Below, in pieces: positions 20,907 through 33,430 of a DNA stretch of 64,000 nucleotides. The translations under genes and the position numbers were made by a program. Numbering within the stretch: position 1 is the stretch's first letter; each line of letters begins with the position of its first letter. Origin of the DNA: Paralichthys olivaceus (lineage: Eukaryota; Chordata; Actinopteri; Pleuronectiformes; Paralichthyidae); contig NC_091098.1 of assembly GCF_024713975.1 (NCBI RefSeq), forward strand, positions 27,275,316 to 27,339,315, given 5' to 3'. The notes beneath the pieces are model-generated. The model saw nothing but the letters and a program-made list of their open reading frames with translations, ran no database searches and was not told where the DNA came from.

Positions 20907-23363
20907 AGCAGGCAGGCGACCAGGGACATTAGGAGGAAGTGTCCCACCCAGCAACACACAAACACAGAGCAACAACCACACTTCCTTAATGTGCACATGC
21001 ACATGAAGTCTCTCTCGGCACTGACAGACGTGCAACCCCCATGTACGTGCACGCAACTCAGTGTGCGAGTGGGAGTGGCTACATGCTTCCTGTGTTTGCC
21101 TACATGCACACGTCTGATGTTTTTCTCTGGAGCAACGTGAGTGTGAGTGACAAGCAGAAAAAAAATCACGTCTCGTTTATTTGGTTTGAAGTTGAAACTG
21201 TTTCCATGGCGACGATGACGTTTCTTTTCCCGTTCAGATGGTTTCTGCTCCAGCGGAAGGAAACACGGAGGGATTCAGTCTTTGGACACATTATGTGACG
21301 TACGGTCGCATCAAGTCACAGAATATGAATAAAATAGTTAGTTCAGAAAGAGAAAATCTCAAAATTCGGAGCTCATCAGCTCAACCAAAGCAACGATTGA
21401 GTCACGTGACCCGTGAAGATAAAAGAATGCATCTCTAAAATACGTGGAGCCGTCTTTTTCTCTTTCCGACGTTCGTAACCTTTTGATTGAGACAAAAATC
21501 ACCATAAGAAAGTCGACGTTGAAGCTGCTGCACAAGTTTCATAACTCAGTCTGGCTCATGCATCAGCAGGCACGTGCCTCAAGTGTGTGCGACCTTGCCG
21601 CTCAGCTCTGCCCGACCGTGTGCGGATTGAGAGCAAGCGGAGCTTTGCATGTGAGCGAGCGCTCCGAGGGCTGAGCGAGCACAGTTACACAGGAGGCCAC
21701 AGAACTGAACATCGTCTGGCTGCTCGTTCCGTGACCCCGGCTGATTCTGCTAATGATCAGTGGGTCAGACACAACAGAGCGAGACTCCGACCTCCGCTGC
21801 CATGAATGTAGACATCGATATTAGATTAACGACTTCCTGTACTCAAACATCTGCAGTAGTTTGATCACAGCGATGAAAACATTGTGACCTCAATCTGTCG
21901 CCTTCACTGGCACAGCCCCACGACTGTTGTTCTCATCACAAATCTTTGTTTTTATCATTTAGATCGACTTTGAAGGAATCGTTCTGCGTTTATAGTTAAA
22001 TACACATTTCACTACAGTTCTCAGTGGAAGGTCTCTTATTTATTGCTTTGTGGTTTGTAACGTGCTCTGTCCTTAGGTAGACAGTAATCTGCATTATCGG
22101 AGATAAAACCCTAAATTGGAGTTAAACTTGATTCTATTTGTGCAGCGTCGAATCAAAATCACATGATTCCATTATTTCAAGGTTGAGACGGTTCAACCAT
22201 GAGCAGCTCTGTTCAAAGTTTGCTTTATCGTCAGTTGAGCAGATGCACAGGAAGTAGACTCTCAAACCCGTGGTGTTAGTCAACACTGAGTTGTGGAACT
22301 GGAATGAAGAGTAACCGGGTGTAGAACTATGAACGGCATAGAAGAGGGCCGTGTATTCAAACTATGGACAGAGCATGAGAGTGAAGTAAAAATCTAAACC
22401 AGTAACAAACCAGCAGCTTCTTAAAGCAGAGGATTCAAACTGCTTCTGTAGAAGAGCAAACACACATTAATATAACCTGATTCATGGAACTGTCAGTTCG
22501 AGGAGAAACGTCCTTCAGACGTCCAGTTGAGTCAAATAACAAGTTGTTGGTTTAGTTCAGAAGATCTAAAGAAGGTTCAAATATTAATCTGGTACCGGTG
22601 GTTGTACGGTTTCTGGACAATGTTTCTGTCCATGGGGACGAGGAGGAGGAGGAGGAGGAGGAGGAGGAGGAGGAGGTGCTGGGTTGTTTCCCTGATGGTT
22701 ATGATTTAGTTTGTGAAGGAGTTCATGAAATCATTGCTCCTCAGAGGAATCGCTGGATCGGTAGAGCTGTGACTCTCTGTCCACTGAAGAGAACCTTCTT
22801 CTTATTTTCTTCTATCAATGAATTATAGGAGAAAATCATCTTGACTGGTGAACTCATTATTAATTGTAATTACACCATGGAGCTAATCTCTGCCTCCTTC
22901 TTGTCTCCTCAGGTTCCTCCTCCAGTGTTTGGAAGATCTGGACGCCAACCTTCGAAAGCTCAACTCCCGCCTTTTTGTCATCAGGGGTCAACCGGCCAAT
23001 GTGTTCCCGCGGCTCTTTAAGGTCAGCGTCGTCTGAAAGTCTGCTCTCGTTCAGACCAACGATCTGCCGCCGCTGCCTCCGGCTGCTCAAACACTGTCAT
23101 TGTAAACTTGTGATTGTGAACGTGTCGTCCTCTGGTCTCAGGAGTGGAAGATCTCTCGTCTGACCTTCGAGTACGACTCTGAGCCTTTTGGGAAGGAGAG
23201 AGACGCTGCCATCAAGAAGCTCGCCATGGAGGCGGGCGTGGAGGTCAACGTGAAGATATCACACACTCTGTACGACCTGGACAAGTAAGGACACTTTTCT
23301 AAAAGCTGATTTGTTAAATATTATATATTAATAACATATATTATATTATTTTAACAGCTATAC

Positions 23364-23419
<56 letters not shown>

Positions 23420-26400
23420 GATATACAGTATATCTACACGTGTGAGCTGAGAGATACCTGACTGCACTCAACAGCGCCACCTTGTGTCTGTACATGCACA
23501 GTAGTTTCTATGGAAACACAATTATCTGTCTTTATTTATTTTATGATCATCGATCAGAGAAAGGTCTTTTCTTAACGGTCTCTGGTTTAAACTAACTTCT
23601 TTATCGAAGGCTCAGGAATCGGAGCCAGTTTCACTGAATGGGAATTTGTATTTCGTGTCGTCTGTGCTTTTCCAGCTTATTGACCATCGCTGGGATTTTT
23701 CCTTCAGTTCCTAAAGAAAGTGATCTCAGTGAGAGGTTTATCTTTTTAAACTTTAAACATTACTTTTCAGTTTCCTTCCACATCAATCGCTCTTTTTGAG
23801 GAAACAGTTAAAGTCCTGTCAAACCTGAGCCGTTGTGTCAGTGAATTTGATTTTACACTGAAAGATGAAGAACCCCGGACTGAGCGCTGACTCTGCTCCT
23901 CTCCAGGATCATCGAGCTGAACGGCGGGCAGCCTCCGCTCACCTACAAGCGTTTCCAGACTCTGATCAGTCGACTGGATCCTCCTGAGATGCCTGCGGAG
24001 ACGCTGTCGGACGCGCTGATGGGCGGCTGCGTCACCCCCATCTCAGACAACCACGGAGACAAGTACGGCGTCCCGTCGTTGGAGGAGCTCGGTGAGAAAA
24101 CAAAACACAGACTAAGGGCTGAACTGGACAGAAATATTTATGAGTATTTATTTATAATTAGACCGAATGTCATGAGTAAAATCTGACATAGTATCAGAGT
24201 CAGACTCCAAACAAAAAGAAAATCCTCTCTTTAATTAACACGGGACACTTGTTAACTCTGCTGAAACTTTAAATCCAGCATCTCTATTTGAAGGTAGCTC
24301 TCCTCTAAACCCTCTGGATTGGATTCATTAGCTTCTCACCAGGTTTCTATTCTCAGTCCGTTCATGCACTCGGCCGCTCTCTAGCCATCTGCCTCTCTCA
24401 CCTGTGCCGCTATTTTCACTAAGAAGATATTCAGAGTTTCTAATTGCGTCAGTGCAGATGTCTGGTTTCCCTCTGGAAAGCTTTATTCCACACAGGCGGT
24501 CTTCTGCGCTCAACATGAGCCCGGTCACGTTTGAAGCAGCTTACGCTCGTCCAGCTGTCCGGTTTCCATTCACAGACACTTTGAACAGTTTGATTCCTCA
24601 GGTGAAACAGTCGACTCTCAACCTCTGTGACTTTGCCCAAAATACTTCCATTAGAGACTCCAACCCTCCTTCTTCTCTTCACTGACTTGCATCAGAGGCT
24701 AAATGGGTCAGCCTTGATAGTGAGCGCCCTCTGCTGGACCTCAAGGCAAACTACTTCAGATGCTGTGATGCGCCTTATTTTGAATGTGAACAGTTTGAAT
24801 GTGAAACAACATTAATAAGAAGTGACAGCTGCAGGATCAACTGAAGCAGATTTGAGATTTATTAAATATGTTTTCAGGCTTTGACATCGAGGGCCTTCCG
24901 TCAGCTGTGTGGCCCGGAGGAGAGACTGAGGCTCTGACCAGGATTGAGCGCCACCTGGAGAGAAAAGTAAGACCTGCGTCTCCTCCGTGTTGGTCATCAC
25001 ACGGCTGAAAGAAATTTAGATTTAGCATTGTTATATCAGCTGTTATCATTGATTTACTTTTAATTAAACATTCATTTAAGATGATTATTTTATCACCGCC
25101 TGCCGCTCTGTTATTCATCACTCTACTGTCTCTCCCTCCTCTTCCTCCCGGGTTTGTCTTCCCTCACAGGCGTGGGTGGCGAACTTCGAGCGCCCTAGGA
25201 TGAACGCCAACTCGCTGCTGGCCAGCCCGACGGGCCTCAGCCCCTACCTGCGCTTCGGCTGCCTCTCCTGTCGCCTTTTCTACTTCAAGCTCACGGACCT
25301 CTACCGCAAGGTCAGTTTACCAAATGAGCAGCGCGCTTCATTTATTAAAACCATCGGTGTCGATTTGTTCTTTATAGTTTGAAAGAAAACTAAAAAAACA
25401 TTGTTTGTGTTCCAGGTGAAAAAGAACAGCTCCCCTCCGCTCTCTCTGTACGGTCAGTTACTGTGGCGTGAGTTCTTCTACACCACGGCGACCAACAACC
25501 CTCGCTTCGACAAGATGGAGGGAAACCCCATCTGCGTCCGCATCCCCTGGGACAAAAATCCAGAGGCCCTCGCCAAGTGGGCCGAGGCTAAGACGGGTTT
25601 CCCCTGGATAGACGCCATCATGACTCAGCTCAGGCAGGAGGGCTGGATCCACCACCTGGCCCGGCACGCCGTCGCCTGCTTCCTCACCCGGGGCGACCTG
25701 TGGATCAGCTGGGAGGAGGGGATGAAGGTGAGGCGGCAGAACACAGGTTTACGTGAAGGTTGACATGTTCACAGACATCAGACTCCGTGGTCTCTTCTCC
25801 CACAAACCTCTGGACGATGTGTCGTCTCTGCAGGTCTTTGAGGAGCTGCTTCTAGATGCAGACTGGAGCGTGAACGCAGGCAGCTGGATGTGGCTCTCCT
25901 GCAGCTCGTTCTTCCAGCAGTTCTTCCACTGCTACTGTCCCGTGGGCTTCGGCCGGCGCACCGACCCCAACGGGGACTTCATCAGGTGGGCACCTTTCCT
26001 GGCATCACCCTTTTGGAGCACTTTATGGAGAGGGCAGAGAGAAGGAGGGATAGAGGGGGAGGGATAGAGGACAGAGAGAAGGAAGGATGGAGGGCAGAGA
26101 GAGAAGGAGGGATAGAGGGACACCTCCAGAACTAAGAGTAAGTGAATGACCTTCCTCACTTCCTCTCCTCTTTTTGTTTTTGCCCATCTTCCATTTTCTT
26201 TTCTGTTAAATTTCAGCATGTTCTCTGTGTGTTCTTCTTTGCGTGGCTTTTCTTTGTTTGTGAATATTTGTGTGTGTGTGTGTGTGCGTGTGCGTGTGCG
26301 TGTGCGTGTCTCTAGTTTGACTGTTGCCACCAGATGGTTTTTAGGCCTCGATGAATTCTTCTGTCTCTGGATGTGGCTCTGTGTTTGTGGCTCCTCTGTT

Positions 26401-28827
26401 TTTGGGGATTGGGGGAAAAGTTCAGCTATCCCTCTCCCCTCCGTCGTTCTCACGCCCCCCCCCACCCTTGGTTGGAGGTCGGGGATTGAGTTGAGACATC
26501 GGTGGCCATGTAGCGTTTACTCACCTGTGCAACCCTGAGGGACGGCACTGTGCTCGCGCCCCAGCGGCACCCTCTGGGCAGGTTCGGTAGCGTGTCATTC
26601 CGTCAAAAAGGGATTCTGACCGATGGTCGGGAAACGCCAACGCCTTTCCTGCATTCGTTCACTAGTGGGCCAGCCCAGAGTGTGGTGCTGTGGGAGGGGG
26701 GACAGTCAGCGGGGGGGGGGGGGGCCTGCTGACCACTTAAAAGACAAGCACCACAGTCTGAGGGACGGGGGGAGCAGGCATGAGCTCTTTTCTCAAGTCC
26801 ACCACTGTCTGATCATGGGGGAGGGAGATGGGGGGAGTTTGGAGGGAGGGTGGGGCAGCTGTGAGGTACAATGGAAGACTTCTGTCATCGACTTTTCACG
26901 TCCGTCACTTTATTTCCCAGACTCACGCAGAGTGAGGACACTGTGGACGCTGAGCTTTGAGGAGAATCACACCTTGTGACTGATTCTGATTCCTTCAGCT
27001 CTGATGTGAGGGCGGCTGAAGGTCCACACACGTTTGTTGCGGAGGTGTGGAAGAAAGACAAACTCTCGGTGGCGGAACTTTTCCACTGTACACCTGCCGT
27101 GGTCAGGGTGGGGAGGGGGGTGGGGTCAATGCACTCTGCTTTCTAACCACGTGTAACCGTAGACGTCTCCTAGCATCATCAACCCACTCGGCAGCGGGGG
27201 CGAGCGCCATCGTGTGTGTGTGTGTGTGTGTGTGTGTGCTGGTCCTCAAGGCCGCACCACCCCCGCCCACACCCCTCTCTCTGCCTGTCAGCGACGCACT
27301 GTGCCACTTCCCACAGTTCCACATGCCCCCCCCTCCTCCGTCCTGTCTGTGTCCCCTCCTCGGACTCGGTAAGCTGGGACCCGGCGCAGTAGGTAGGTTG
27401 CCTCTCTTTGTCACACGGAGCGAATCCACGACTGTGAAAACAGAAAGCCCTGAAATCAAACTTCAGCAGGTTGGATTGTGATCTCTGCGCTTCGGTGGCT
27501 TCTTCTGTCGGAGGGTCACACTCTGACGGTACCAGTGGTTTGGGACCACAGCCCCTTGTTCTCCACGTCCTGAGCTCTGCACCGTGGTGCTAACTGACCT
27601 CAGTGCCTCCGAGTGTCCGAGCCTGGTGCTCCCACGCTCACGGAGCGTAGTCAAACTGTGCAGTGTTGTGGTTGTTTGTAGCTTTGATTTTGTTGCACCT
27701 ATTTTTCCATAATAGCTGTTAGCATGAAGTGCTGAACAACCAGCATGTTGATATGTTACATACGTGGGCTGAACAAATAACACGGGCATGCATCGTCTTC
27801 TCACTGCAGAGATGCATCATTATTATTAACAGTGCAAAACATTTACTGAATTTTTGAATTAAATGCTATTTTGAGACATTTGATCAAATAAAAATCATCT
27901 TATTTGTTTTTGATGGAAAATGTATTTGTGTCCCTGCATCAGCCCCGCCCCTGATTTACTCCACGTGTAGTCTTCCACTTCCTGTTGACACAAGCTGGCG
28001 TATCTAATGTCTCCCTGTGCTTCCAGACGATACTTACCTGTCCTCCGAGGTTTCCCCGCTAAGTACATCTACGACCCGTGGAACGCTCCGGAGTCCGTGC
28101 AGGCGGCCGCCAAGTGCATCATCGGCGTCCACTACCCGAAGCCCATGGTGCATCACGCGGAGGCGAGCCGACTCAACATCGAGAGGATGAAGCAGATCTA
28201 CCAACAACTCAGCCGATACCGGGGACTGGGTAAGAGATGGAAACACACACACACACACACACTACTGCTCACTACATGGACGCCGAAATGATTTATTTTT
28301 CTTTAAAATTCAATAAATATACGTCAATGAGTATTCGTGTTCAATAACTGTTAATACAATATTGACCAAAATACTCGAACAAACGTCACAAAGCTACTTT
28401 TTACTACGATGGTGTGAAAATCCTTTTAAAAGCAGCAGATTGTAAAATGTTAAAACCTTTATTTGAAGTGTGTCCCTGTGTGTGAAAAACATTTCTGTGT
28501 ATTCTTGTTCGTGTCCCTCAGGCCTGCTGGCATCAGTGCCGTCCACCAACGGGAACGGGAACGGGGGAATGATGGCCTACTCTCCTGGAGAGCAGCAGCC
28601 GGGGACCAACAACAACAACAGCTCACATTGTAGGTGGAGTTTATACAAATGAAGATGTTTCTCAAAATGTCTTCAGGCCACGAAAGACATGGTTTCACTT
28701 TGTCTTCTTCTTCCAGTGCTCGGAGTGTCAGGGAGCTCCGCTGCAACGGGTAACGGCAGCGTCCTACTCAACTTCGACAGCAAAGAACAGAAAGGGCCGA
28801 GCAGCGCCGTACAACGGCCGCTCCCCC

Positions 28828-28901
<74 letters not shown>

Positions 28902-29190
28902 GGTAGAGCATCACCTGATGTCTAATGTCACACTTCTCACTGTGTTTGGTTCACATGTTGCTGGATGTCATTCAATTAAAAACATCGACTTTAAAATCTC
29001 AATCAACCAGGTAGGATGAGCACAAAGTTTTCTAACTTCACTCTGCTCCACAGGCTGTTTGTAAAAAGTGACTTTTAGAATATTGTAGTAGAGTTTGAGG
29101 ACGACTGACTAAGGATGAGGAATAATTCTGAAGTATCAACACAGGACAAGAGAAAACAAACACATAAGAGTTAGAGAACATCACACGCAC

Positions 29191-29241
<51 letters not shown>

Positions 29242-30456
29242 CACACTCACACACGAAGCTTCCCTCTGATGACTTTTGAAATGTGGTTTGCAGGATTCCA
29301 CTCAGTGCCAGACGGCAGCCAGACCCTCACCAGCAGCCGACTCTACCACGAGTTTGCGGTTCCTCAACATCCAGGTAGGAAACAGACCGGAGTGAAGTTG
29401 AAGGTTCTCGAGTCTAAATGTTGTTCTTCATACGAATGCTGACACAAGGGGGCGACTGTTCATCAGGTTGAATCAGACTCTACTCGGACCACTTGATAAT
29501 TCCTCCCTCTCTCCTGCAGGACTCCTCCTACACACCAGGGGCAGCATCACAGGAAAACGGGAGCGTGAGTCGGAACGTGAAGCGTCGGGGGAGGAAGAAC
29601 CGGCGTCCTGCTCCCTCCATAAGATGCAGAGGCAGAGTGCAGAGGTCAGTCTGCTCCTCATGACGCCACACTGACAATCAACTTAATACGAATTAAGATA
29701 TTAATGATGTAATAAAGATAACTATGATTATAGTAATAACAATAATAATTATACATAATCACAATGTCTATATTAATAATAATAATAATTATGCTGATAA
29801 TGATATATATATATAATAACAATATACTATGACATCTTACTTTGAACCTAATCCAGGAAGAGAAACTGGAGGAAATCCAGCTCCACCTCAACCAAAACAA
29901 TAAAAATAGAAAGTATGTTCAGTGACACATGAAGACCATTACTATCACATGACGTGATGATGAGAAGTAATAATAGATGTTAACTCATGAAGTGTGGGGT
30001 TTCCATGTTAACCCAGATCTTAGTCATCAGGAAGTTATGTCAATATTGACAGGACATGACTCGATGTGTGTCCCCGTCCTCCAGCTCTTCTCACTGAGGC
30101 TGTTCTGTGTCTGTGCGGAGATTTACACACGATAAGAGTGAGAGTAAATGTTGCGTGTGGAACGTGTGACCAAGAGAAGAACGAAATCACAACCTCAAAA
30201 TAGAAAAATGATAACATTGTTAAGTTATTCTGTGTTTTATGTCATTTTTAAACTAATGAAGCAGCAAAGTAAACACGCCTGTTGCAGGAGGAGGAGGAGG
30301 AGGAGGAGGAGGAGCCATGCATGTAAATGTCCATCATAGAGTTCAAACAAAAAACAAAACAGCTGCTAACTATGCAAAACAAGTCAGCAGTGGAAACTGT
30401 GAGAGGAAGAGTGTAAATCACACTGTATTTCTGTGTCTCACCTGCAGATGACCTAG
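17160..30456 (+). CDS. cry1b: cry1b-type cryptochrome, circadian transcriptional repressor, complete
   Basis: Cryptochromes bind PER and inhibit CLOCK-BMAL1 in the nucleus as part of the circadian feedback loop. Coding exons are 17160-17317, 22913-23021, 23142-23284, 23907-24091, 24878-24966, 25170-25310, 25416-25727, 25834-25985, 28027-28229, 28522-28629, 28717-28902, 29294-29374, 29520-29644 and 30448-30456, giving 2001 bp and 666 aa. The protein begins [18 protein letters not shown]. The photolyase-homology region covers residues 1 to about 495 and includes [20 protein letters not shown], the FAD-pocket WREFFY, and [13 protein letters not shown]390, W397 and W399 fall at the same numbers as in mammalian CRY1, which favours a CRY1-type over a CRY2-type protein. 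The N-terminus and region around 53-230 resemble zebrafish cry1ba/cry1bb. The tail (about 496-666) has an Asn/Gly-rich part, a 24-Gln run at 571-594 and a basic end. The last exon encodes only two residues and the stop. Confidence 0.95.
18200..18210 (+). promoter_or_regulatory. Candidate RORE (TTTGTAGGTCA) in cry1b intron
   Basis: The sequence matches the ROR/REV-ERB element (A/T)A(A/T)NTAGGTCA except at one A/T-rich position. Mammalian Cry1 is controlled partly by intronic ROR elements, so a clock input here is plausible. A single short motif is weak evidence. Confidence 0.25.
18340..18475 (-). mobile_element. tRNA-derived SINE
   Basis: Read on the minus strand, the element has an RNA polymerase III box A (TGGCTCAGGAG, 18444-18434) and box B (GGTTCGATTCC, 18408-18398) 25 nt apart, then the body motif gcaagacactgaacc typical of teleost tRNA-derived SINEs. 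The tRNA-like head no longer folds convincingly into a cloverleaf, so it is not a tRNA gene. Boundaries are approximate. Confidence 0.75.
20812..20903. repeat. (CA)n microsatellite, about 90 bp
   Basis: A near-pure CA dinucleotide run lies in the large cry1b intron and is preceded by an impure cacgcacaca leader. No gene is here. Confidence 0.95.
22636..22676. repeat. (GGA)n repeat in cry1b intron
   Basis: About 13 GGA units lie 240 bp before the second coding exon of cry1b. Confidence 0.9.
23370..23416. repeat. (GT)n(TA)n compound microsatellite
   Basis: A short GT run passes into about 20 TA repeats within a cry1b intron (23285-23906). The rest of that intron shows nothing notable. Confidence 0.9.
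25986..28026 (+). other. cry1b: cry1b 2.0-kb intron with G-rich and purine-rich blocks
   Basis: The intron contains a purine block of gagggatagaggg-type repeats (26030-26125), a GT/GCGTGT run (26270-26310), a G14 homopolymer (26711-26724) and a (GT)n at 27213-27237. The stretch 26400-27400 is unusually GC-rich for an intron. The open frames seen there lack splice or domain support. Confidence 0.7.
28827..28898 (+). repeat. cry1b: (CAA)13(CAG)11 coding repeat, 24-residue polyglutamine in cry1b tail
   Basis: The exon 28717-28902 contains 13 CAA codons followed by 11 CAG codons, in frame, encoding Gln 571-594. The exon ends four bases later (cat g|gtagag). A pure CAG block next to a CAA block suggests repeat expansion and probable length polymorphism. 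Confidence 0.95.
29183..29258. repeat. (CA)n microsatellite in cry1b intron
   Basis: An imperfect CA run with cacgcacac and cactcacac ends sits 36 bp before the exon at 29294. Confidence 0.9.
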
Positions 30457-31000
30457 AGCAGTGACGACACATTGGAATCCACATCCAGCAGCAGAGAAGA
30501 AATCATTACGCCACCACCTGTCCACCGATCGCAGTGCAGGTCCACGCAGGCCGCCGCCGCCGCTGCTGCCGGCGTGGCCTCATCAAACCATCTGGAACTG
30601 CTTTTATTTTATTTTTTTTTACAGACGAAATTCCCAGGGGTGTTAACACAAAAGTGAAAATATGATGCCTCTCGACACAGTGTCTATGATGTCACTCACG
30701 TCCTGCTCCCCTGAGCTCGGCTGTCGCAACCTCACAAAGAAACACAACGCCTCAAACTCACTGCTCCGCAGATTATTTGTAAAAAAAAACAAAACAAAAA
30801 AAACTTAATGAATGAATGAAAAACATCATCTTTGTCTCGAAGCTGCAAATACGCCATCGTCTGCCCGTTCATACAATAATGATAATAATACCACGCTGAT
30901 TATTTATATCAAGGTTTTTGTACTTTTTGTACTTAATGTACAATGTGTTAACCAGGAAAACACACGAGCTGGAATCTATTTTACCACAAATTAAATAACT
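30457..31000 (+). other. cry1b: cry1b 3'UTR (approximate)
   Basis: Non-coding sequence follows the stop at 30454-30456. A variant polyA signal ATTAAA lies at 30990-30995. No canonical AATAAA with good context was seen closer, so the 3' end is uncertain. Confidence 0.45.
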
Positions 31001-32067
31001 TCAAATTGGAAAATAATGCACTTTCCACTGGCTTGTACAAAGGAAGAGAACTTTTATCTGCATTTGAATTGTTTTGAATCTGGTCGTCTTTAAACTCATG
31101 TCACAACTTTCCATGTAAATATTCTCCGGGTCCGATTGGTTAGTGAGCACAAACTCGTCCTTATTTTCTGGGACAGTATTTAAGACGTGCATCTCTGTGT
31201 GTGCGAGTAAAGACACGTTGACAGTTTGTTGCCGTAGATTCGTTTTGAGACGTGTTGTCAGTTTCACGCTCGCTATAAAACTGCCTATCAAAAAGTGTCA
31301 CATTTGGCTCAACGTGTAAAATGTTTCCTTCGAGGAAGTTTCCTCAACGTTTTCCTTATTGTCTTTTACACGGTTTTCACTTTAACAACAGTCAAACATG
31401 AGCCGGCTCTGTTCTGTGTCGTTATTGAGACTCTTCGCGTAACTTCTTGGTCGTCCAGGTCGTGTTTCTCTCAGTGTTTGTCGTGTGCAGATCATCTCTG
31501 TGGTTTCACACCTTCGTGAAACTATATCGTCAAATGAACATTGATTTGTTGTAAAATAGAAATTCGTGATGCTCCTGCAGCATTCACTCCTCAAGAGACA
31601 CTTTTCCACCCGTTTGTTCCCTGAGATGTCGAACCAGGTTCTTCTGCAGTTGGAAAATTTGAGTTTTTTTGCTGTGAAACTTCGCAACAACCAAAACAGG
31701 AGAGGACGTGTGGCGGAGCTGCAACCAGCGGGACGCAGAACTCGGGCTCCCGGGGTCCGCTCGCCTCTCGCGCTGGCGTCACAGTTTTCAAGATTTCTTA
31801 TAAAAAACAAAAAACGTTGCTGAACAAGAAGGAAGGAAACGATTAGTGGAGTCGACTTAATAAATGACATCATCTGATCTGAATGAGCCTCATTCTGTCA
31901 ACGGACGCCAACATTCCTCAGAAACCAGTGATGTCGCCTGTGGCACGATTTCAGACAGTTAAATTAAATTAAATTAAATTTCCATCCACCCTCAACTTCA
32001 CTTGATACCTGGTGAGAAGAATGCCGCCCCACTGAACCAGAGAATGTATGACCTCACAGCAGCTCGG

Positions 32068-32163
<96 letters not shown>

Positions 32164-33033
32164 CACTGTTAAACTCTTGAGCCATTGATTCACTCGAGCT
32201 CATTTCACACTACACTCACCATAGATTTCAAAATAAAAGTCCAGGGTCACGACCTGGGGCACTCGTGAGAGATGGTTTAAAAAATAAATAAAAAATTCAA
32301 ACGGGGGCTTTTAATTTGAAAGGTGGAGCAGATGGGGGTTGCAGATGTTCTGTTTTCGGTGGAGCCGTGTCGACTCGTGTCTCCTGCATGTGTGAAGGCC
32401 TCAGGTTCAGGAGTTACGCAGAGCGTGGGGGGGGTGGACGAGTATTACAGTGTTTCTGTATTATAATTCTTTATGTTCTCAAGAGGATTTGAATATTGCT
32501 GTTTTTTTGTAGCTCTGTTCACCTGAAGAAACAAGTTGAACCAAGGTTGAACTTCTGCTCGATTTCTTTTTGTCTTGTTCTGTGACATGAAGGTGAAACC
32601 AGACGCCAGCGCTCGTCTCTGTAACGTCGTGCTCTTTCTCTGTGAAACGCTTTTCTTGTGCTCGATCAAGTTCATGACAGGAAATTAAAACTGTTACAAC
32701 ATGGAACCGTTTCCTTTGTGCCTCCTTCATTCGCACCAGCGTGAACATTTGACCGTTAAAGAAGACGTGAGTCCGTTCAACGTCCAGTGTCTCCGTCAGA
32801 TTCATGTTCGTGTAAAGTTCCAGGTTCCGTGCAAATGATTTAGTGACATGCAGCTGTCGTACATGTGAGCGGAGACGAGTTCGTCCCTACGCTGAAGAAA
32901 ACCATGATGTTCGTATGATCAGCATCATCATAGCACTTCTGCACCGAGAGAATCTTTCTCAAATAGCAGATACGATCCTCAGGTCAGGGCTCGACAATTG
33001 TTTCTATATTTCGTTTTACCCCATCGATGGTGA
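31001..33033. other. Intergenic sequence, no gene seen
   Basis: The region contains short chance frames only, an (AATTA)n block at about 31961-31980, a long (CA)n at 32071-32162 and G-rich spots near 32426. No domain or splice evidence supports a gene. Confidence 0.7.
32071..32162. repeat. (CA)46 microsatellite
   Basis: This is an uninterrupted CA dinucleotide run of about 92 bp in intergenic DNA. Confidence 0.97.
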
Positions 33034-33430
33034 TATTCAATTCAATTCAATTTTATTTATAGAGCGCGAATTCATAATTTACATTATCTCAAGGCACTTT
33101 ACATTTAAAGGTCAAGACCTTAAAACAATAGTAACATAGAGAAACCCAACAGTTCCCACAATGAGCAAGCACAGGCGACTGTGGAGGAAAAACTCCCTCA
33201 TTAACAGGGAGACACCTCTGGCAGAACCAGTTCTCAATGTGGGCGGTCATCTGCCTCGACCGGTTGGGGTGAGGAAAGAAAAGTAAGGGGGGAGGAAAGG
33301 AGAGATGGGTGGAAAGCGGGGGAGAGAAGAGAGAGATGAGGTGCAGAGAGAGAGACTGGGAACAATTGGGCACCATCACTATCAAGGCTGACTATAACAA
33401 TAACAACGTAGTGATCTACAACAGGATGAG
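33034..33430 (-). mobile_element. 5'-truncated LINE copy (3' end only)
   Basis: On the minus strand the element ends in a gcgctctataaataaaattg tail with ATTGA repeats, typical of teleost LINE 3' ends. The body shares the blocks atgagcaagca, ggaggaaaaactcc, gcagaacc and gaccggttggggtga with the larger LINE at 39.4-42.6 kb, so both belong to one family. No protein remains in this copy. Confidence 0.7.

Larger units (their letters stand above)
17318..22912 (+). other. cry1b: cry1b large intron (5.6 kb)
   Basis: This intron separates the first two coding exons. It carries a hAT-terminus-like piece at about 17396-17430 (ggttcccaaactgagggtcg), a short (TA)n at 17935, a tRNA-derived SINE near 18340-18475, a long (CA)n at 20812-20903 and a (GGA)n at 22636-22676. 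No convincing nested gene was seen. Confidence 0.8.

Noticed and set aside
26340-26400. A possible duplicated cry exon (LWMWLC resembles SWMWLSC) inside the cry1b intron
   Set aside because: Similarity is limited to about five residues, surrounding sequence does not align, and no splice sites frame it.
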